The notes beneath the pieces were generated by a model. It made no database searches, was not told the DNA's origin, and saw only the letters and a program-made list of their open reading frames with translations. A DNA stretch of 64,000 bases, from positions 62,001 to 126,000 of the forward strand of contig CAZKBP010000010.1 in assembly GCA_964551015.1 (NCBI GenBank). The letters are read 5' to 3'. The number at the start of each line of letters is the position of its first letter. The stretch's first letter is position 1. Source of the DNA: CAZKBP01 sp964551015. GTDB lineage: Bacteria > Bacteroidota > Bacteroidia > Cytophagales > Microscillaceae. This document shows, one piece after another, positions 61,935 through 64,000 of this stretch. A program made the position numbers and the translations under genes.

Positions 61935-62564
61935 CTACCAGAGAATTCTTTTTTGCTCGTCTTCTTCCTTTTCCAGAGGTAAAATGAAAAATAATGGAAT
62001 CGCGATATACAAAAAGAAAGGTACAGAGGGATGAATAAATCCACTGGCTATCGCTACGAGATACAACAAAGGGCCGAAAATAAAATATTTTTTGCTGAGT
62101 TTTCCCTGCATGCGCAGGGCGTATTGCTCATTGAGCAGTTCTTCTCTGCGTGTAATGTAAAAACGCATTCCATAAAAAGTCAAACTGGCCAAGAACATGA
62201 TGACGCCAAAGCTCATCACCGCCAGCTTATTATTCGGATATCCTCCCATCAGTGCCGTCGGAAAAGGGATAAAAGAAACAAACAATAGAAATAGCATATT
62301 CAGCCAGAGCAATCCATTATCAATGGTCCGAATCCGACCGAAGAAGCGATGATGGTTCACCCAAAAAACGCCAACCATCAAAAAGCTGATGACCCAACTC
62401 AAGAATTTAGGCCACAGTTCGAGCAGGGCACGCACTAGCTCCTTTTCTGCCACAGCAGGCACTCTTAATTCTAGTACCAACAAAGTAATGATAATTGCAA
62501 ATACTCCATCACTAAACGCCTCGACACGTCCTTTGCCCAGCGTATCTGTATAAAACCACTTCAT
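61935..62564 (-). CDS. TMEM175-family potassium channel-like protein
   Basis: The 209-residue protein has about six membrane helices and the FSDGVFAIIITLLV motif near the N-terminus, the hallmark of TMEM175 (DUF1211) channels. In the animal and bacterial homologues this helix forms the K+-selective pore. The remaining helices include WVNHHRFFGRI with conserved histidines. It stands alone with no linked partner. The role is likely potassium flux, based on the family. Confidence 0.9.
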   Translation of the reverse strand: MKWFYTDTLGKGRVEAFSDGVFAIIITLLVLELRVPAVAEKELVRALLELWPKFLSWVISFLMVGVFWVNHHRFFGRIRTIDNGLLWLNMLFLLFVSFIPFPTALMGGYPNNKLAVMSFGVIMFLASLTFYGMRFYITRREELLNEQYALRMQGKLSKKYFIFGPLLYLVAIASGFIHPSVPFFLYIAIPLFFILPLEKEEDEQKRILW

Positions 62565-62713
62565 AGATTGTGTAATGTTTGTTGATGCGAAATTAAAAGG
62601 CTGGGAGAAAAAATAGGAGTTTAGATAAGAAATCTTTTTTAATATAAAATGATCCTAAGCGGGGAAAAACAACAGAAATTGTGCTTTGGCAATGGATAAC
62701 AAATCAGCGAGCA

Positions 62714-63226
62714 CTACTGGATGGCTTCTTTCACTGTTTCTAAATCAATTTCCTCGTAGCTAAGAGTTTGCTGGCCTTGGTGATCTTTGCTGAAATCTTC
62801 GGCGGCCTCACGAGTGGCGTGCGGAACCAAATCTTTGCCCATTGGGCCGGTTATATTGCTTCCGATCACAAAAAATGCTTCGCGCGCGGGAATTTTCTTG
62901 GTTTCGTAGTAATCAGTTACTTCTAGCGTAGTAATATTCCGAGGGCTTGTTTCTGGATCGAGTATATACAGAAAAGTACAGCGAGGGGAATCAAACCATT
63001 GTTCCCCTTTTTCGGAAACAAGACGAGTATTCCATTTAGGAAATTGATCTGCAGGCATACCACAGAAGGGACAATCATAATCAGCAACTGGTTCGTTCGT
63101 GGCTTCCCCCGTAGTCGTATCAGCAGACTCGTTGGAGGTTTGAGAATCTGTCTCGGTGCTACAGCTTGATGCAACACTCGCTAGAAATAGGATGATCAAA
63201 AAAGAAAGGAACTGCTTTGGGTTCAT
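62714..63226 (-). CDS. nosL: NosL-type copper chaperone lipoprotein
   Basis: The 170-residue protein has a lipoprotein signal (LASVASSC, Cys near 20) and the NosL motif CPFCGMP with a downstream EKGEQWFDSPRCTF. NosL delivers copper for assembly of nitrous oxide reductase. The ATG at 63226 is chosen over the TTG at 63232, because it leads directly into a normal signal sequence. The rest of a nos cluster is not in the window; the neighbours are a TMEM175-like gene and a small membrane protein, so it may serve another copper enzyme. Confidence 0.88.
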   Translation of the reverse strand: MNPKQFLSFLIILFLASVASSCSTETDSQTSNESADTTTGEATNEPVADYDCPFCGMPADQFPKWNTRLVSEKGEQWFDSPRCTFLYILDPETSPRNITTLEVTDYYETKKIPAREAFFVIGSNITGPMGKDLVPHATREAAEDFSKDHQGQQTLSYEEIDLETVKEAIQ

Positions 63227-63307
63227 AGTCAACTGTTAATGACAAACAGCTTAAAAGTAAAACATTTTTTAATAGGATAAAAATTTCATCAGCCCAAAGA
63301 AGTAGTT

Positions 63308-63682
63308 TTACTCAGACAAGCGAGTGAGAATGGTCTTAGATTCTAACTTTGACTCATAAACCTTAAACATTATTAAGAAAAACAGAGCCAAGAACACCGA
63401 AATAGAAACCATGACCATGGCTGTGATCTCGAAAGAAGTCCACCAGAAGTCGGGCTGCTGGAGATTCATACTCCTGAACACGACGTATTCTAGTGTAATG
63501 AAAACCAACACATTGACCAAAAAGGTAATACCACCTGCGCTTATCATAAATAAATCTTTGGGATGGATATAGACCTTCCAAAAAGATTTTCTTTCTTTTT
63601 CTGTTTCCAATCTTAGCTGGCCATTGGCATCAATTGTCAAATGGCGGGATATTTTGGGGCGCGTATGGCTTTTCATCATCAA
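63308..63682 (-). CDS. Small two-helix membrane protein
   Basis: The 124-residue protein has a basic N-terminal part (about 1-42), then two membrane helices (about 47-70 and 84-108; ITFLVNVLVFITLEYVVF and TAMVMVSISVFLALFFLIMF). I do not recognise the family. It is 82 bases upstream of nosL on the same strand and could be co-transcribed with it. No metal motif is visible. The C-terminal tail is basic/acidic and short. Confidence 0.62.
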   Translation of the reverse strand: MMMKSHTRPKISRHLTIDANGQLRLETEKERKSFWKVYIHPKDLFMISAGGITFLVNVLVFITLEYVVFRSMNLQQPDFWWTSFEITAMVMVSISVFLALFFLIMFKVYESKLESKTILTRLSE

Positions 63683-63853
63683 GGATTATCTTTATAAGTA
63701 CTTTATAAAAAAGCAATGAACGCTTCAAAATGTTTCATTTTTTTCTAAAAAAATTAAACAAAATTTCCCTTAAGGAGAGGCTCTAAATACAGATCCCTGA
63801 TTCAATGTATTGGCTTCGTTTTTTTATTTTCGGGAAATGCCAGCGGATTTGGT

Positions 63854-63861
63854 TATCTTTG
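63854..63861 (+). promoter_or_regulatory. -7 element for the last gene
   Basis: TATCTTTG matches TAnnTTTG, 48 bases before the ATG at 63909. No clear -33 box. Confidence 0.5.
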
Positions 63862-63908
63862 TTAGAAAAGTTTTGAAGGCCAAATAATTTTTGATTTCAA
63901 TCTACTGC

Positions 63909-64000
63909 ATGCATCCTTTTCGCCTACTCTTTTACATTTTTATTTTTTGTGTAAGTAACATTTTGGCACTTGGCTGGATGGCATTAAGTGCCCAAACCAT
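63909..64000 (+). CDS. Start of an exported protein, cut by window edge
   Basis: From the ATG at 63909 the frame stays open to the window end, encoding 30 residues that form a clear Sec signal peptide: MHPFRLLFYIFIFC, a hydrophobic core, then ALSAQT, a typical cleavage site of this organism's exported proteins. It has its own -7 element. The mature protein is not visible, so no function can be given. Confidence 0.75.
   Translation, partial: MHPFRLLFYIFIFCVSNILALGWMALSAQT

Overview
The window looks like a contiguous piece of a Bacteroidota chromosome, most likely from the Cytophagia/Cytophagales side of the phylum. The reasons are direct: two giant secreted proteins end in type IX secretion (T9SS) sorting domains; about a dozen genes are preceded by the Bacteroidota -7 element TAnnTTTG, three of them with an exact TTTG-N20-TAnnTTTG promoter; ribosomal protein S16 carries a long Ala/Glu-rich tail; and there are TonB-receptor, HmuY-like and XrtN exosortase genes. 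No rRNA, tRNA, CRISPR array, phage or intact insertion sequence was recognised. Most of the region is ordinary, densely packed chromosome, with accessory islands.

Layout. 1-2.8 kb: end of a potassium channel, then a minus-strand two-gene unit (CYTH tunnel enzyme + HD phosphohydrolase with a cNMP-binding-like tail). 3.2-8.0 kb: an iron/heme neighbourhood (TonB receptor, secreted partner, Fur regulator, HmuY-like protein). 8.1-14.9 kb: Gre-like factor, MOSC protein, 2-oxoglutarate dehydrogenase E1 and a double-lipoyl E2, and a short FNR-like sensor without a DNA-binding domain. 15.3-24.5 kb: three small conserved or unknown genes, a CYP102-type P450-reductase fusion, a MATE pump, an HSL-type hydrolase, and a tandem pair of small membrane proteins. 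24.7-31.7 kb: CCA-adding enzyme, then a minus-strand run in which a secreted beta-propeller gene sits between the two subunits of a 3-oxoacid CoA-transferase, then TauE and an LRR protein. 31.8-42.5 kb: serine hydrolase, ECF sigma factor, PurL, then an aroC-Uma2-sugar dehydrogenase run, ElbB and a PpiD-like chaperone. 

42.5-51.5 kb is the most accessory part: a 1.07 kb gap without a convincing gene, a 1598-residue T9SS glycoside-hydrolase-like protein, a perfect ten-unit 21-bp palindromic tandem repeat that is open on both strands, and an 864-residue T9SS lectin-like protein that shares a repeated module with its neighbour. 51.5-57.1 kb: rpsP-rimM, free methionine sulfoxide reductase, a Tat-exported amidohydrolase and a TPR membrane protein. 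57.3-60.6 kb: a two-gene exosortase system, XrtN plus its VIT-domain membrane protein, which itself ends in a PEP-CTERM-like sorting tail. 60.6-64 kb: MFS transporter, TMEM175-like channel, NosL and the first 30 codons of another exported protein.

Two different cell-envelope sorting routes (T9SS and XrtN) therefore occur within 15 kb. The strongest candidates for undescribed or poorly described biology are the CYTH/HD/cNMP unit, the HTH-less four-cysteine FNR-like sensor, the 21-bp repeat ORF, the shared beta module of the two T9SS proteins, and the XrtN/VIT pair. All functional statements come from reading motifs by eye; no database search was possible.
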